A stretch of 64,000 nucleotides of DNA from Planoprotostelium fungivorum (GCA_003024175.1 MDYQ01000059.1:58271-122270), one strand, 5' to 3'. Positions 35,901 to 47,177 are shown, numbered from the stretch's first letter. Made by a program: numbers and translations. Notes: generated by a model from the letters alone, not told the origin.

Positions 35901-38639
35901 TTACATCAACGATGACAGAGATGTAAATTGACTCACTCGTTGTTCAGTATGATCATCAATTTGTTCGAAAAGTCCTTCAAGAGAGAGCTGCCGTCCTGTC
36001 TCGTGAAATCGAGGGCGAGATCTTGATACAGAGAGACGTTCCACGTGTTGAAGTTGAGGTTCAAGCTGATGAGCAGCTTCCTCCAACCTGAAATCATCTC
36101 GTAGCTCGTTCTGTTGTTCACGATCAAGAGGACCTGCGAGTGTTAAGATGTGGAGAAGGAGGGAAAAAAGGGAGGGGACAGGGATCGAACCCACGCACCT
36201 CAGCACTGGGGTCGAGTACGTATGCCTCCGCAAGTTGAATTTCGAATTGACGATTCTAATTCACGTGAGTGTCTCGTCTACATCGTTGTAGATTACCTGT
36301 ACATTGACCTCCCTCGAATAATCTTGTGGGTGACCCAAGAAGAGAGAAGAAGTGAGGGCGATGCGAGTGTAAGGAGGTATATCGGTATTAAGGAAACCCA
36401 TGGATGCAGTCAAAAATTTTCTGCGGGGGATCAGACGCCGAAAATGGAAATTTGATATCTCACTGATCGGACTGAGTCAGGTCCAAGATGTTGGCATTCA
36501 CGGGCCTCTCGGTACTCAACGTCTTTCCATCGCAATCTCTCAGCACGAGATCGCTAGGAGTAATTTTGACGGGTCCAACACATCCTGTCCCCCATCAGCT
36601 ACTCTACAACGCATTGTATACTATACATGTGATTATGACTCCACTCACGGTCATAATCGATCTGAAGCGAAGTCCTCAAGACTCTCGCCTTCTCCGTCTG
36701 AGCTCCCAAATGCAAGAGAGAGACGTTGTCGATGCAAAACACGACGGGTGCCTCCTCTACAACGCTGATGGAAGAAGGGCCCTTGATGCCAGACATCTCG
36801 GCGGCGTATCTCAGATCGAAACCGGTTGTCACCTGGGACACTTGCTCGTAAAATTTTCCCACTCGAGTGACGTAGGCCAAGTGTTCCAATTTCGCTCTCG
36901 CAGCGAACGGGTTACCTAAAGTAGGTTCGAGTACATCGGTGATGCTCAATCGAATGGGAACGGAGATCCTCTCGTGAAGGCGGTAGGGCATGCTACGGCT
37001 CAACTGTAACGATGAGAGGGGAGCGTTGAAGGTGAAATCACCTCAGAGTGGGACTTGCAGTTGACCCATTGGTTGTCCGCGACGTAAGCTTCCACGGCCT
37101 GATGCTTGGGTGTGGGCATGTCAGCTGTCGTTAGTCAGTGTCAAGTGTCACGTGTCACTATGTCACCTTCGTTCTCGTGATCGACGAACAGCTCGACGTT
37201 TGAAGCTGGTTCAAAGACACCCCACCCCTCCACGTTGTAGAAATAAGGGTCGCTCACTCTCAATTTCGACGGAGCATCGTAAGAGATCTACCCCCGTCAA
37301 CCATATACAACCTGCCATTCTCTCACGTGGTGTCCTTCGTCACTCAGTAGATCGATTCGATATACGGCGTCTGATCCATTGTAACCGCTGCGGCCGGAGC
37401 TTCCGCTCGAACCAGGGCTTCCGTTGGGCCCTCTATGACCTCCCGGGTTCGAGTGGTGTGTCGTGTGGCGATTATCACCGCTGCCGTGTGTTTCTGTCCT
37501 GTGATACCATTCAGAAGAGATTTCGAATCGTTGTAGATGGAGGATGCGAGGTCCTACCAGCTGTAAGAGCTACCACCGGGGCCGCCGCTACCACCCGAGC
37601 CACCAATACCACCACTACCGCCGGTACCATGGAAACCACCTCTCGTCTCTGACACCTGCTGATCCAACAGCATGATGAGATCCATGTCTTTCTCGCTGAG
37701 GTGAACCTTTGAAATTTCAGCGATATTCCGGGTAAATGTCTCACCGTGATGTTACCACCGTTGCCACCGTTACCACCAGAACCACCGTCGCCACCTTTGA
37801 AGATGATTTCGTGAAATGTGGATGAAATGTGGACGAAATCTCACCTCGACCACCGTGACCACCGGGTCCACCGTTCGTACCTGAACTGATGGATGTCAGT
37901 CGCCGTTTCATCGAAAAGAAAGAGGGAGGCAGGGGATAGAGTGACGACGATCTGTTTGACATCACCTGTGGCGAGTTGCATTACGTCCGTGATAGCCTGT
38001 CGCTCCATTACCACCACGACCACCGCAACCTCCCGTTCCTCCGGCACCACCGACAGCGGACATCTGTGATTGTCAGAAGAGTTACATGATGTGGATCGTC
38101 TCACTCGGATGCCATTGGTTGAGACACCCATTTCGAACATTTCGGTCTGATCGGAGCCTCCGAAACTGAACTGATTCAGATCGATGCAAGAGGAACACAC
38201 TGCTCACTGTGTTCTGCCCATCATCACACCACGGCTGACGATTTGATGTTGATCGGCTGATGCGGACAAGTGCAAATCGATGTTACCCGCGTCTGTTCCT
38301 CTGTTACCCGGCGTGCCTGTAAAGATTGAGATCTGAAATCAGATGCAATATCATCACCTGCCCCTCCCGATTGTCCAGATGCACCAGCGCCGGAGCCACT
38401 CATTCCAGAGCTGCCGGTCCTTCCATCTGCGCAGAGTGAGGATGATGCATCGGCAACGGCTCACCATCTCCCCTGACTCCGTCGTTCGTCAAGACCCAAG
38501 TGTGAGATTTCTTCATGTGTGGTGTCAAAGAATGGATTGCTTCTCTTCTGAAGATTTCGAGCTTCGGCGAAGGACGGTGTTTGTTGTGTGTGTCGCTTGA
38601 GAAAGCGCTAAAATATGTTCCCGAGAAGGGTCTATTCAT
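32910..38639 (-). CDS. Very large protein with glycine-rich N-terminus, unknown family
   Basis: More than thirty short exons. After a start at 38639 (MNRPFSGTYFSAFSSDT) comes a region of Gly/Asn/Ser low complexity, SSGMSGSGAGASGQSGGAG and AGGTGGCGGRGGNGATGYHG, interrupted by conserved-looking strands (GNIDLHLSASADQHQIV, FSFGGSDQTEMFEMGV). The central region has beta-rich segments with sequence like ISVPIRLSITDVLEPTLGNP. Then comes a stretch that begins VLLIVNNRTSYEMISGWRKL and contains EHNIHTLVMGLGVFQLE, resembling a Rossmann-like or vWA-like core without a clear MIDAS. The C-terminal third is alpha-helical (LHRQLGQDMTLTSSQMKDI). The 3' end, near 32910 or 32880, depends on the last acceptor. 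Its domain architecture is new to me. Confidence 0.6.
34771..34848. repeat. 19-bp minisatellite in an intron
   Basis: About four tandem copies of TCATGTGATGGATCGATCA; the first copy has a small deletion and substitution. It lies in an intron of the large glycine-rich gene that is longer than its neighbours. Confidence 0.8.
36163..36237 (-). other. tRNA-like remnant or SINE-like fragment in a long intron
   Basis: The minus strand carries a perfect Pol III B-box/T-loop (GTGGGTTCGATCCC), a possible variable arm (CCCAGTGCTGAGG) and a T6 run (36164-36169) right after TCCCCTCCC, as at the end of a tRNA gene. No 5' acceptor strand complementary to CCCCTCC and no convincing D arm were found upstream. 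It therefore is not called a functional tRNA. The host intron (about 160 nt) is three times the local norm, consistent with an insertion. It could be a decayed tRNA, a tRNA-derived SINE head or a tRNA with an undetected split. Confidence 0.45.
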
Positions 38640-39176
38640 GGACAGTCTGTTGTCATGGTGTGCTCCTTAGGAATAAGTCACGTCAGACTGGTTCATTTCG
38701 TCTTACGGATGAAGAACGTCTGTTGTATGGATTCTCTCTGTAATTCACATCCTCTTCGCCTTCAATATTAAGGAGGACAGTCTTCAGAATAATAATAACG
38801 TAATCTAATCTGGAGGAAACTGTGGTGGCGATCTCTCATCTATCTTAATTTCGACGTATGCTCATGACCCTAGAAGATTCGACCATTCCTCGGCTAAACA
38901 GCCACCTAATGTGTTCTGTATATGCTGTAAGCGAGATCTTTGGGACAGACGAAGAAGGCGTGGTGGAGAGCTGTCGGCGTTGTCGTGATGTAAAGTGGTG
39001 TGTGTTGATGAACGGCTGACAGCACATACACCGTTTGAAATCCGGTAATTTCATCCTGATCCAGGCAAAGCCTTCAGATCAGCAAGAACTGAAGTCGCTT
39101 TTTCCGTACTGTCACTCCACCACACGGAAGCTTGGAGAACGTATCCAGGCCTTTGGGAGCTCCACATGACGGCACC
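38640..39176. other. Gene-poor gap, left part
   Basis: This stretch lies upstream of the large glycine-rich gene. No supported exon or RNA gene is seen. Confidence 0.35.
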
Positions 39177-39305
39177 ATATTGTGCGGCCCATGCGAATAT
39201 TACCTTTCTTTAGCACGCGGTACGATAACGCAAAATCACCGTGGATACTCGTCTTCTTAACGTGCTTTTTTGAAAAGGTAAATAATCGCTTGGGCCGCAC
39301 AATAT
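39177..39305. repeat. Foldback (MITE-like) element
   Basis: Two arms of 41-45 nt in inverted orientation: 39177-39217 starts ATATTGTGCGGCCCA and 39261-39305 ends TGGGCCGCACAATAT. The first 15 bases pair perfectly and the rest pairs with a few indels (TTACCTTTC...AGCACG). The loop is 43 nt. The outer ends lie directly in ATAT. No transposase ORF is present, so it would be non-autonomous. Confidence 0.75.
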
Positions 39306-39395
39306 GAATCACGCACGTCGTACAGGTGATCCCGAGTAATTCCTCCACACAAGCGGTGGACCTTCCTCGATGATCACTATTCAATAGCACAGAAG

Positions 39396-39661
39396 ATGAC
39401 AAACAAGAGGTGAGCCGTCGTGGTGGTCATCGGCACAGAGTTCGAGAGGAGACGACACCTTCGTGGATGCTCGCCCACGCCAAACTGGCAACGGAATGGT
39501 CACAACGGCGCCCACTGCCCGCTTCAGATCCTTCCTTCAAAAGAGAGCCTCTGGAGCAGCAGTGTATGGGCAGCCTGATGTTTCGTACGCTGGACAAGAG
39601 AGAGAAGACGAGTGCAGACGATCAAAGAAGAATTCTATTGATATCGAGAGAGAGGCAGTGA
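39396..39661 (+). CDS. Possible small basic protein (weak)
   Basis: An ATG exon (MTNKR) could splice at 39410 to an 84-codon exon reading VREETTPSWMLAHAKLATEW and ending at 39661. A different splice phase gives another open frame to 39678 (GNGMVTTAPTARFRSFLQKR). Both frames are open, so neither is proven. Composition is protein-like, but no family is recognised and it sits alone in a gene-poor gap. Confidence 0.2.
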
Positions 39662-40005
39662 CATGTGTAAATAGATAGCTCGAAAGACGAGGCGTCCGAA
39701 CCGCAGCAGACACTATCGGAACAATGCGGCGTCCATATCATTGTTGGAGGACACGCTTGTAGTGATGGTGGACCGTCTGATCCGCTCTGGTGAGACCAAT
39801 AGACAATGGAAGATAGAGAACATTCGTCATCTCTCATCAGAGGGAGAGACGACCTAAAGCGAATGATTTCTGTGATGAAAGTTGGTTACTCCCCGATTTC
39901 ACTAAAAACCACCACACTCCTATCATCAGACCCACTCGAGCTCTTCGAGCTGTTGGTCGATACCCCACTTGAATAAAATGATTCGAGTATGGACCTTTCA
40001 TTTCT

Positions 40006-43000
40006 TTACTCAAAGTTGAGACGGAGAACGTACTTCATCCTGACTTGGTTCACGTCGTACACGACATACTCGTTGTGCGAGCACGCGCTCTTGATCTTCG
40101 TGTCGTGCACTTTCCCCAGCGGTATCACGCAGCCTCCCTCCTTCTCCACGTCCCCCTTTGGATTCGGTGCCCTTCCACCCATGGCCTTCGTGCAGTCGTA
40201 ACCCGCCTCTGCCTTTTCCATGTACTGATCTCTCAGCAACTCGTTCATCTTGCCCAATGCAACTTCAGCCAACAGCATGACGGCCGGGCCCTTGTGAACG
40301 CCACAGTAGGCGGCGCTCTTACTAATGACGTCGGCAAAGTAGATGCCCTTTCCGAAACGGTAGCCTGAGGCAGGGGCTTCGGGGGGAGCGATGCGGAGAC
40401 CGTTCGAGATGATGCCGACCCAGTTGGTCAGACGACTGCCGTGCCACAGTAATTTTCTGTTCTCGTTGTCCTTCCATCTGGTGGAAGGTGAGATGATGAG
40501 ACGTAATGATGTGATGTTGTGATGTTGTGATGTTTGATGATGACTCACGGAGAATATCTTCCGCTCTCTCCTTCTCTGTCCACACAGAAGACCTCCTGTA
40601 ACGAATACTTTGCCCCGAAGTAATTGGTATCCGTCGAGTTCTTCACGTATTCTGCCAGCTCTCGGAACAAATCACTCTCCTTCTCCACCGACACGAACTC
40701 CGTGCGTAAGGCCGCGTAATTAGCAGCCACCGTTCCATCTTCGTCGTCCTCTGTCTCCTCCGCCATCAGCTTGTTGGCGATCTCGATGTCACAGAGGGCA
40801 TCCAACAGATCTGATTTGTTCTTGATGTCCTCCACCGTCCTCAAAACAGGTGCGGCAGCGTTACCAAAGTTGTGAGGCTGTCACAGTCAGTGTCATGTCT
40901 CTCGTCGATCTTTTCTCTCACGATGATGGTGTAGAATTGATTCGAGAGGTCTTTCAACTTGATGTCGCTGGCGCCTTCTGTGATGGCGCGCTGGACGTTG
41001 GTCAAGATGGTGTATCCGCTCTTGATTTGAGATTTCGAGATCTTCCCAAGGGGCATTTTCTTCATGTCGATGTTCTGTGCCTCGAGGGCCTGCCTCATCA
41101 TCTCCGTGTCGAAAATGTCCTTCATAAACTGCTTCACCCTCCCATCCATTCGTTTCTACCCAAATTAAGTCCAACTACAACGAGCCACTCACTGCGTCCC
41201 CGGTGGAAACTTTCGGTTTCACTTCGAGCTTCGGTCTCTTCACTTCATGACCTTCATCATCGACTTCGTTTCCGTCGTCCAACTCGGCCATGGCATATCT
41301 ATAGAGGTGTCAGTGTGGCCGTGGTGGTCTACTGACCTTCCGGGAAGTTTCTTGAACGTGGAACGATCTTCCCAGTTGTTCCCAGTGCAGTCAAAGAATT
41401 TGGCGGCAAAAGCTTCGATGGCCTTCTTTTCTGAACGGTACTCGTATGTCTGACCACGTCAATTCTCCGATGGTGATGACGTCATCACGACATCTTCCGG
41501 ATAGATATGACGTCACACCTTATTACCCCCCGATCCAGTTCCTACCCTTCCCCACGCGATATAGAAGTAGAATTTTGCCTTACTCTTCTTGACGATCTGT
41601 ATGGCTGAGCGAAGGCCTCTTACGCTACACTCTTCACCTGCATCTTGTAAAACTTGTTGCCTCCGCTCTGGATGTCGGCGACGTTCATCATGACGTTGTA
41701 GACGGTGAAACCGGTGACGTCATCATTCGTCACCAAGATATCTCCTTCTCCGTCTACTTCTCGGTCCACCTGTTCGCGTGAGTGTCGTCTACAACGAGTT
41801 GATTCTCTCACTTGGAGGATCTCTGAATCGGGCTTGGGCTCTAATCTTTTTCTCTTGGTGACTTTGACTTCTTCTTTCTCTTCCTCTTTTCCTCCTCCTT
41901 CTTCGTTCTCTTCTTCTCCTTCTTTCTCTACGCGAGATTTCAAGTAGATCTTCGATACGATACTGTCTTAGATCAGATCAAGACTCCGTCTCAATCACCT
42001 CTTGCTCTCGTCGTTCTTATCCCAAACCCAATGGTCCTTGCAATTCAAGTGAGATCTCAGAGAAATACCCTTTCCCTCCCTGGATGTCACATCGTGCAGC
42101 CACTGTGGAGTCAACACGACCAGTCCCTGCTTGATGGCCTCTTTCACCTTCACACTCTTCTTTGCCTTCTTCAGCTCGGACTGATAGGGTGAGTACCGGA
42201 ATCTCCGTGAAATCTCACCAGAGGGGCGATGAGTACCGTGGAATCTTCTTCGACGGAATCGTCTACCCTTCCTCCGTGCTGTACGATCTTCTCTTCGATC
42301 TCTTCTCTGCTACCCCCCAGATCTTTCTTCGTTCCCGCCAAAACGATGTGGATACCGTACAGCTCCATACCTTCGGGTACCTGCCCGTCTCAATTTCGTC
42401 CCAAATCCGTTCGTCACCTCTTCTTCCTTCGTTTGATCCTCGTCGATGTGTCCTTCTCTCGTTTCAGCTTCATCCGTCGGGTGAGCCTCGGGTGCCTTCC
42501 ACTCTGACAAAAACTTGGACTTTAAATTCTTTGGTAGGTGCCATTTTGACCTCTTGACGCCTTCTCTTCCTCTCCACTCGCAGCGAGTGTATTCGGACAT
42601 CCATCCGGTCCTGCAGATGTACTCTCCTCTTCCGCTCATGGAGAGAGTGTTCTCTCCCTTGCATTCGGGACAAGGTCCTATCTGTGGAAGAGAATTAGAG
42701 ATGGGTGATGGAACATGATGTGATACCTTGCCCCACAACATGCCGTCGGCTGCCTTCGTGTAGAGGAAACGCTGTTGGTGCTTGTCGAGGGTGATACCGT
42801 TCTCTTCTAAGATGCTGATGACCTCTGCCTTCTTCGTCTTGCCTTCTAGATGATCGACGAGTTCGTAGAGGGTCTCCAAGTGCTGACCGAAAGCACGGTT
42901 TTCCTCGTTGTCTTCCAGCGGCTGCTTACAAATATCTCTGACGTACTCTTGATCGTTCCACCTGAGGTTACATGAGCTGAATTGAACGTTGTTATGTCGT

Positions 43001-43294
43001 ACCTGAGATCCTCAAAGTCTTTGATTTCAGAGATTCTCAGAAAACCTGTCGCACACCGAGGGTGGTACCTTCCAGACGTCAGCGTCGATGATGGATCGGA
43101 TGTGCAATCATCACCATGATACGTCGAACCCATCGTGATAAGACGATCTAAATGGTGGTCAACCTGATTCGTTCGCGACATCTTCCATCTTACCTGGTCT
43201 CTAATCCAAACTTGATGGAACCTTGGTCCATGCCTCTACCACACATTTTACAACTGGCCCTATTGGACGGACAATACTCGGCTCTGATTGGCAT
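40006..43294 (-). CDS. PARP1: PARP1-type poly(ADP-ribose) polymerase
   Basis: DNA-break sensor that adds poly(ADP-ribose) chains from NAD+. Domains in order: one PARP-type zinc finger (EYCPSNRASCKMCGRGMDQG, ending in an HPRC-like YHPRCA), a PADR1/zinc-3 region (CPECKGENTLSMSGRGEY, EYTRCEWRG), a BRCT domain (IHIVLAGTKKDLGGSREEI), a WGR domain (NKFYKMQ then FYIAWGRVG), the helical regulatory domain (MPLGKISKSQIKSGYTIL) and the ART catalytic domain. The H-Y-E triad is intact: LLWHGSRL, GKGIYFADV and HNEYVVYD. Only one N-terminal finger is seen where animals have two. Introns are short and several contain CGTTGTAG. The start at 43294 (MPIRAEYC) opens directly into the finger. Confidence 0.93.
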
Positions 43295-43632
43295 GACTGT
43301 GTTCTATCTGGGTCTGTCGGGTTTGATTCGTGTGTGTTGTAGACCTCATTCCAGGAATTGGCGCGCCGAAGGCTCTACAGGGCGGAGGCTATGAAAACGA
43401 AAGAGGTGCTCCACCACGAATATCTTTGCTTCGGTGTACCGTCTCCCCGTTGTGATCAGCCCCAGAAACGCGTTCGCACCAGTCTCAGTGCCAAATGAAG
43501 AGGAGGACGACTCAGACACTGATTTCGATCACCTTGAAGGAAGGGGGAGTGCGATGATCATCCATTTCATTGTGAACGCTTGTCTGTTGATGTGTCAAGA
43601 TTATTTATTTTCATTTTCCCAGACTCAGAACG
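43295..43632. other. Divergent promoter region, PARP1/aspartate dehydrogenase
   Basis: This gap separates the leftward PARP1 and rightward ASPDH-like starts. A plus-strand run beginning at an AG near 43352 stays open for about 45 codons (ELARRRLYRAEAMKTKEVLH) and another frame carries an acidic stretch (NEEEDDSDTDFDHLEG). They are in different frames without a clear donor, so I do not call a gene. Confidence 0.35.
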
Positions 43633-44798
43633 ATGAGCATCAAGCAGAAGATTGGCATTGTAGGATTCGGTGCTTTAGGTGAAGACACTTATGCAGTTGA
43701 GCGTTGGAAGAGATGAATGAACAATCGTAGGTCAATATCTCTCTCGTGCACTGTTAGAGGATGATCTCTTGCGAAACCGATGTGAACTTGTCTTTGTGTG
43801 GAATCGTTCAAAGGAAAAGATCCTTGAATCCACAACACCATCGATTCCAGCTCACCTCATCCTAGAAGATCTCAGCGACTTCGCTTCACGTCAAGCCGAT
43901 CTCATTGTCGAGGTGATCCATCGCTGAAATCACCGTTCACGATTCCTAAAGTCAATCGGTCTCGTTGCTGATACCCAATCAGGTGTGCCACCCAGAGATC
44001 ACACAGCAATGGGCTTCTAAATTCCTACAACACTCTGATGTTATGGTTGGCTCACCCACCGCCTTCGCCTCTGTATCATTCCACGATGGAGTGAAAGAGG
44101 CCGTCAAGCAACACGGACGTTCCGTCTATGTCCCCAGCGGTGCTCTATGGGGTGCTGAAGACATCCAAAAGATGGGACAGAGAGGTACGTGCGTCCATCC
44201 ACAATCTCTCATCCCATCCGACAGGCACCATCGGTCGCTGCAGTGTGACCATGAAGAAGCATCCTTCATCTCTGAAGGTGGAGAGTCCTCTGAACGAGAA
44301 GTTGGATTCTTATGCCAAGGACCCAGAGGCCAAGGGAGAGTTCATCGTCTTCGAGGGAAGCGTGAGAGACCTCTGTCCCCTCGCACCAAACAACGTCAAC
44401 ACCATGGCATGCGCTGCGATCGGTGCGTCACACGATGATGATGCAAGATGGACGGAGGTGACGATGCATGCAGGTGCCAGCAATTTGGGATTCGACGTGG
44501 TGAGAGCCGTTCTCATCGCGGACAAGTCACTGCAAGCCCACGTGATAGACATCGAAGTCGAAGGAAAATCGAACCCAGGTGGGCTGATGATGCGATGGAA
44601 GATCGAGATGGACGATGATGGAGATGGACGATCATGCTGACGACATCAGGTACACCGAAGGAGGACATCTTTCACGTCATGACGAGGAGATACAACCCAG
44701 CGAAACCTGGAGCCGTCACAGGTTCGGCGACGTTCGTGTCCTTCTTGAGTAGTTTGGCTCAGGCCCATTCTAGATCTTCGGGTATTCACCTCTGTTAA
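43633..44798 (+). CDS. ASPDH: Aspartate dehydrogenase domain-containing protein
   Basis: Predicted NAD(P)-dependent L-aspartate dehydrogenase or related imino-acid oxidoreductase. The N-terminus has the Rossmann motif GIVGFGALG, then ELVFVWNRSKEKI. The diagnostic block VGSPTAFASVS, YVPSGALWGAEDI and VTMKKHPSSLKVESPL follows, then VRDLCPLAPNNVNTMACAAI, GASNLGFDVVRAVLIADKSL and EPGAV-type PAKPGAVTGSATFVSFLSSL. It ends GIHLC, exactly as vertebrate ASPDH does. Six short introns. In bacteria this family feeds NAD biosynthesis; whether it does here is inference. Its promoter is shared with PARP1, an NAD consumer, which is suggestive only. Confidence 0.92.
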
Positions 44799-44904
44799 AG
44801 GAGATCGTTCACCTCGTTCTTCTTTGTGGTGATCGTGTATCAATGTCAAATGAGATCATCAGAAGGAGCCGATGTATTTGAGCATGTCATCACAGAGTGC
44901 ATTC

Positions 44905-45494
44905 TCAACGGATAGACTGTGAAACGATTGAATCGACATGCATTCGAGCTTTCGTCATCACCACTGCACACAGACAATTATGACGGATCTTGTTACAAAC
45001 ATTGAATTCACGAGTGTATTGCCTCTGATGTGAGTATTGAGACCAGGTCGTGTATCTCTGACTGGAGAAGTTGGTGAGGAGATCACCTCGGCAGAGTGGA
45101 TCGTAAGAAGGTGTACCCAAGTGATGAAATGCGATCTTGGCCTCGACAGATGAGAATTCTTCAATCTGGATGTCGATCTATGGATCCACCAGACTTGCAT
45201 TGAGTGCGACATGTTCTCGATCTCACCTTCAACTGCGGAAGAACATGACCTCATCCCATTTCGAACAGATTCGCCCAGATGATACGCTTCGCTCTCGATC
45301 CTACATATCAGCTCCTCTCTTGGTTCCATCTGCTTCAGCATGGTGTCCCGACGGAGGAACAACTCCTCTAAAAGTCTGAATTCAGAAAAAGTAGGTTTCA
45401 AGACACGTGTCTGCCTCTGTCGACAAAACGGTTGTCTACATTTCGTTTCCCTCAGAATGGAAGGACCGCCACTTTTCAGGTTACCAACCATCAA
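44905..45494 (-). CDS. Hypothetical protein, exon structure unresolved
   Basis: The minus strand is open for 178 codons from 45494 (MMVGNLKSGGPSILRETKCR), but the best protein-like stretch lies in another frame at the 3' end: IDIQIEEFSSVEAKIAFHHL then GTPSYDPLCRGDLLTNFSSQ, stopping at 44905. A GTCATG donor after WDE and an acceptor at CCATAG join SGRICSKWDE to it in phase. The upstream exon is unclear. A plus-strand frame across the same DNA (RPDDTLRSRSYISAPLLVPS) is also open. No family recognised. Convergent with ASPDH. Confidence 0.3.
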
Positions 45495-45653
45495 CGGTGA
45501 GAAATGATGACTCGATTCGTTTCTCTCCTCACACCTAATCGAATATTCAATCTCTTCGTGTTAATAGATCGATCGTGTTCTTTCACCTTCTGATCTCGCT
45601 ACACAGGCATAATTCACGAAAAGTCGATCGTCATTCCTCGTTAAATAACACTC

Positions 45654-46774
45654 ATGAGTGAGCTGCTACTCTACATCGTCGCCACCGCTGTGGTTCTGGC
45701 CGGTGTCGCCTACTTTTTCATCAAACAGCGTGAACAAGAGGCACTCGACAGACGTACCTCCACCAAGCAACAGGGAAGAGGAAAGAAGGAACCAAAGGCC
45801 CCCAAGGAGCCCAAGGAGAGAAAACCTCGCGAGGAGAAACCCAAATCTGCCTCCAAGCCCGCCGCTAAGAAGGAACAACCCGCACCCGTGGTCACTTCCT
45901 CAAAGAAGAAGAAGTCCAAGGACGAAGATGAGACGAAGGGAGTGCTCGAGTTTCTCAAGGGAAAGAAGTTTACCACCGACAAGAGCGAGAAAACCGCTCA
46001 AGCCAAGGTCAAGACTGCCCCCGCTCAGACTCAACAGAAAGGTGCGTTCGATTTCTCCAGCTCCTTCGATCATATAAAATGGATCGAACATCCATTGACG
46101 ATCGAACAGCACCCAAACCCGCCCGCATTGAATACAACTCGGACAGCGAGACTGATTCCGAGGATGAGGGCTACGATTTGATCAAGAGGAAGGTCAAGTC
46201 TACCAAAGAGAAGGCAGAAGAGGTAGCGGGAGCTGCCGTCGACGCTGTCACCGGCGAGAACCAGAGCCAGAAGAAGAAGAAGTTCTTCACCAAGGCCGAG
46301 GAAGCCGAGTACAAGGCCAAGCGAGAGGCAGCCAAGGCCGAAAGGGAGGCACGCAAGAACCGTCCCCCCGGAGAGAAGCGTGAGAGGAGGAAGAAGCAAG
46401 AAGGCGACGGTGAGACATCCATCATCATCTCCATTCCACAATCATCTCATCCTCTACGCTCGACATCACCTGACCAACAAACAGAGGAGGGAGAATTCAC
46501 TTCCCCCAAGGAGAGACGTCCACGCCGCGAGCGTGCACCCCGTGGAGAGGGAGAGGAGGGAGCTGAAGAGGAAGGAGAGAGACGAAGGAAGTTCCCTCCC
46601 CGCGAGCCCGATGCCGCCCCAGTCTTCGCCGCGGACTACGAGACCGCCGACATGGATAACCTCCTCAACTCGCTCACGTCGTTCTACAACGCGAACCCCC
46701 AAGCCGGTCGCACAAAGAAGACCAGACCTGCCAAGCAGGAATCGGAGGGAAAGGCTGAAGAGGCCGACGAGTAG
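45654..46774 (+). CDS. Membrane-anchored highly charged protein
   Basis: An N-terminal membrane segment (LLLYIVATAVVLAGVAYFFI) is followed by about 300 residues dominated by K, E, R, P and A (KEPKAPKEPKERKPREEKPK, EEAEYKAKREAAKAEREARK). An acidic casein-kinase-like patch (YNSDSETDSEDEGYDLIKRK) lies in the middle. A short conserved-looking tail follows (TADMDNLLNSLTSFYNANPQ). Two introns are supported. The layout, a short lumenal end, one membrane span and a charged cytosolic arm, resembles ER proteins such as ribosome-binding or DDRGK-type adaptors, but no domain confirms that. Codon use is strongly C-ending, suggesting high expression (inference). Confidence 0.75.
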
Positions 46775-46922
46775 TTTATCGAATACATCTATCACGCACT
46801 GTCTACACATTCATCATACAGTGTCCATACATTTATCACACAATGTCTATACATCTATCTGCTAGCTTGAAGGTGTCATTATAAGATACACATCTACAAT
46901 GGAGAGTGTATTTTCAAACATT

Positions 46923-47177
46923 TCACATCTTGCTGGTCGTGATGGTGAACCACCCAGTGGATGTGTCGAAGAGAATGTCTTTTGTTCTGGGCCACTTGAT
47001 GTCCCCACAGACTCTTCTCATGGCCCACGTTGCATCATCTTCCTTCTCAGATTTAGAACTCGACGCTGGAGGACTTTTCGTCCACTCACGACTCGCGTGG
47101 TCTGTCGCTGTCCACTGATCATGTCTCTTACGATGAGATCTGTGACTAAGAAGGGCGGTGTGCCGGGTGAGTTCCAT
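46923..47177 (-). CDS. Possible small protein or terminal exon
   Basis: An 84-codon minus-strand frame ends in a natural-looking sequence (CGDIKWPRTKDILFDTSTGW). The frame stays open upstream as far as 47225 without another ATG, so this may be the last exon of a gene whose first exon overlaps or lies in the 3' region of the histidine phosphatase. No family recognised. Confidence 0.3.
   Translation of the reverse strand: MELTRHTALLSHRSHRKRHDQWTATDHASREWTKSPPASSSKSEKEDDATWAMRRVCGDIKWPRTKDILFDTSTGWFTITTSKM

Noticed and set aside
36163-36237. Functional tRNA gene
   Set aside because: T arm and terminator are good but no 5' acceptor strand or D arm pairs with them; kept only as a tRNA-like remnant.
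39112-39402. 96-codon minus-strand ORF across the foldback element
   Set aside because: Most of it is encoded by the two hairpin arms, so the open frame is a by-product of the inverted repeat.
43152-43394. Plus-strand ORF opposite the PARP zinc finger
   Set aside because: It is antisense to a strongly recognised PARP zinc finger and its exon.
45137-45379. 80-codon plus-strand ORF near 45.2 kb
   Set aside because: No intron signals or partner exon; overlaps the equally weak minus-strand candidate, so not annotated separately.
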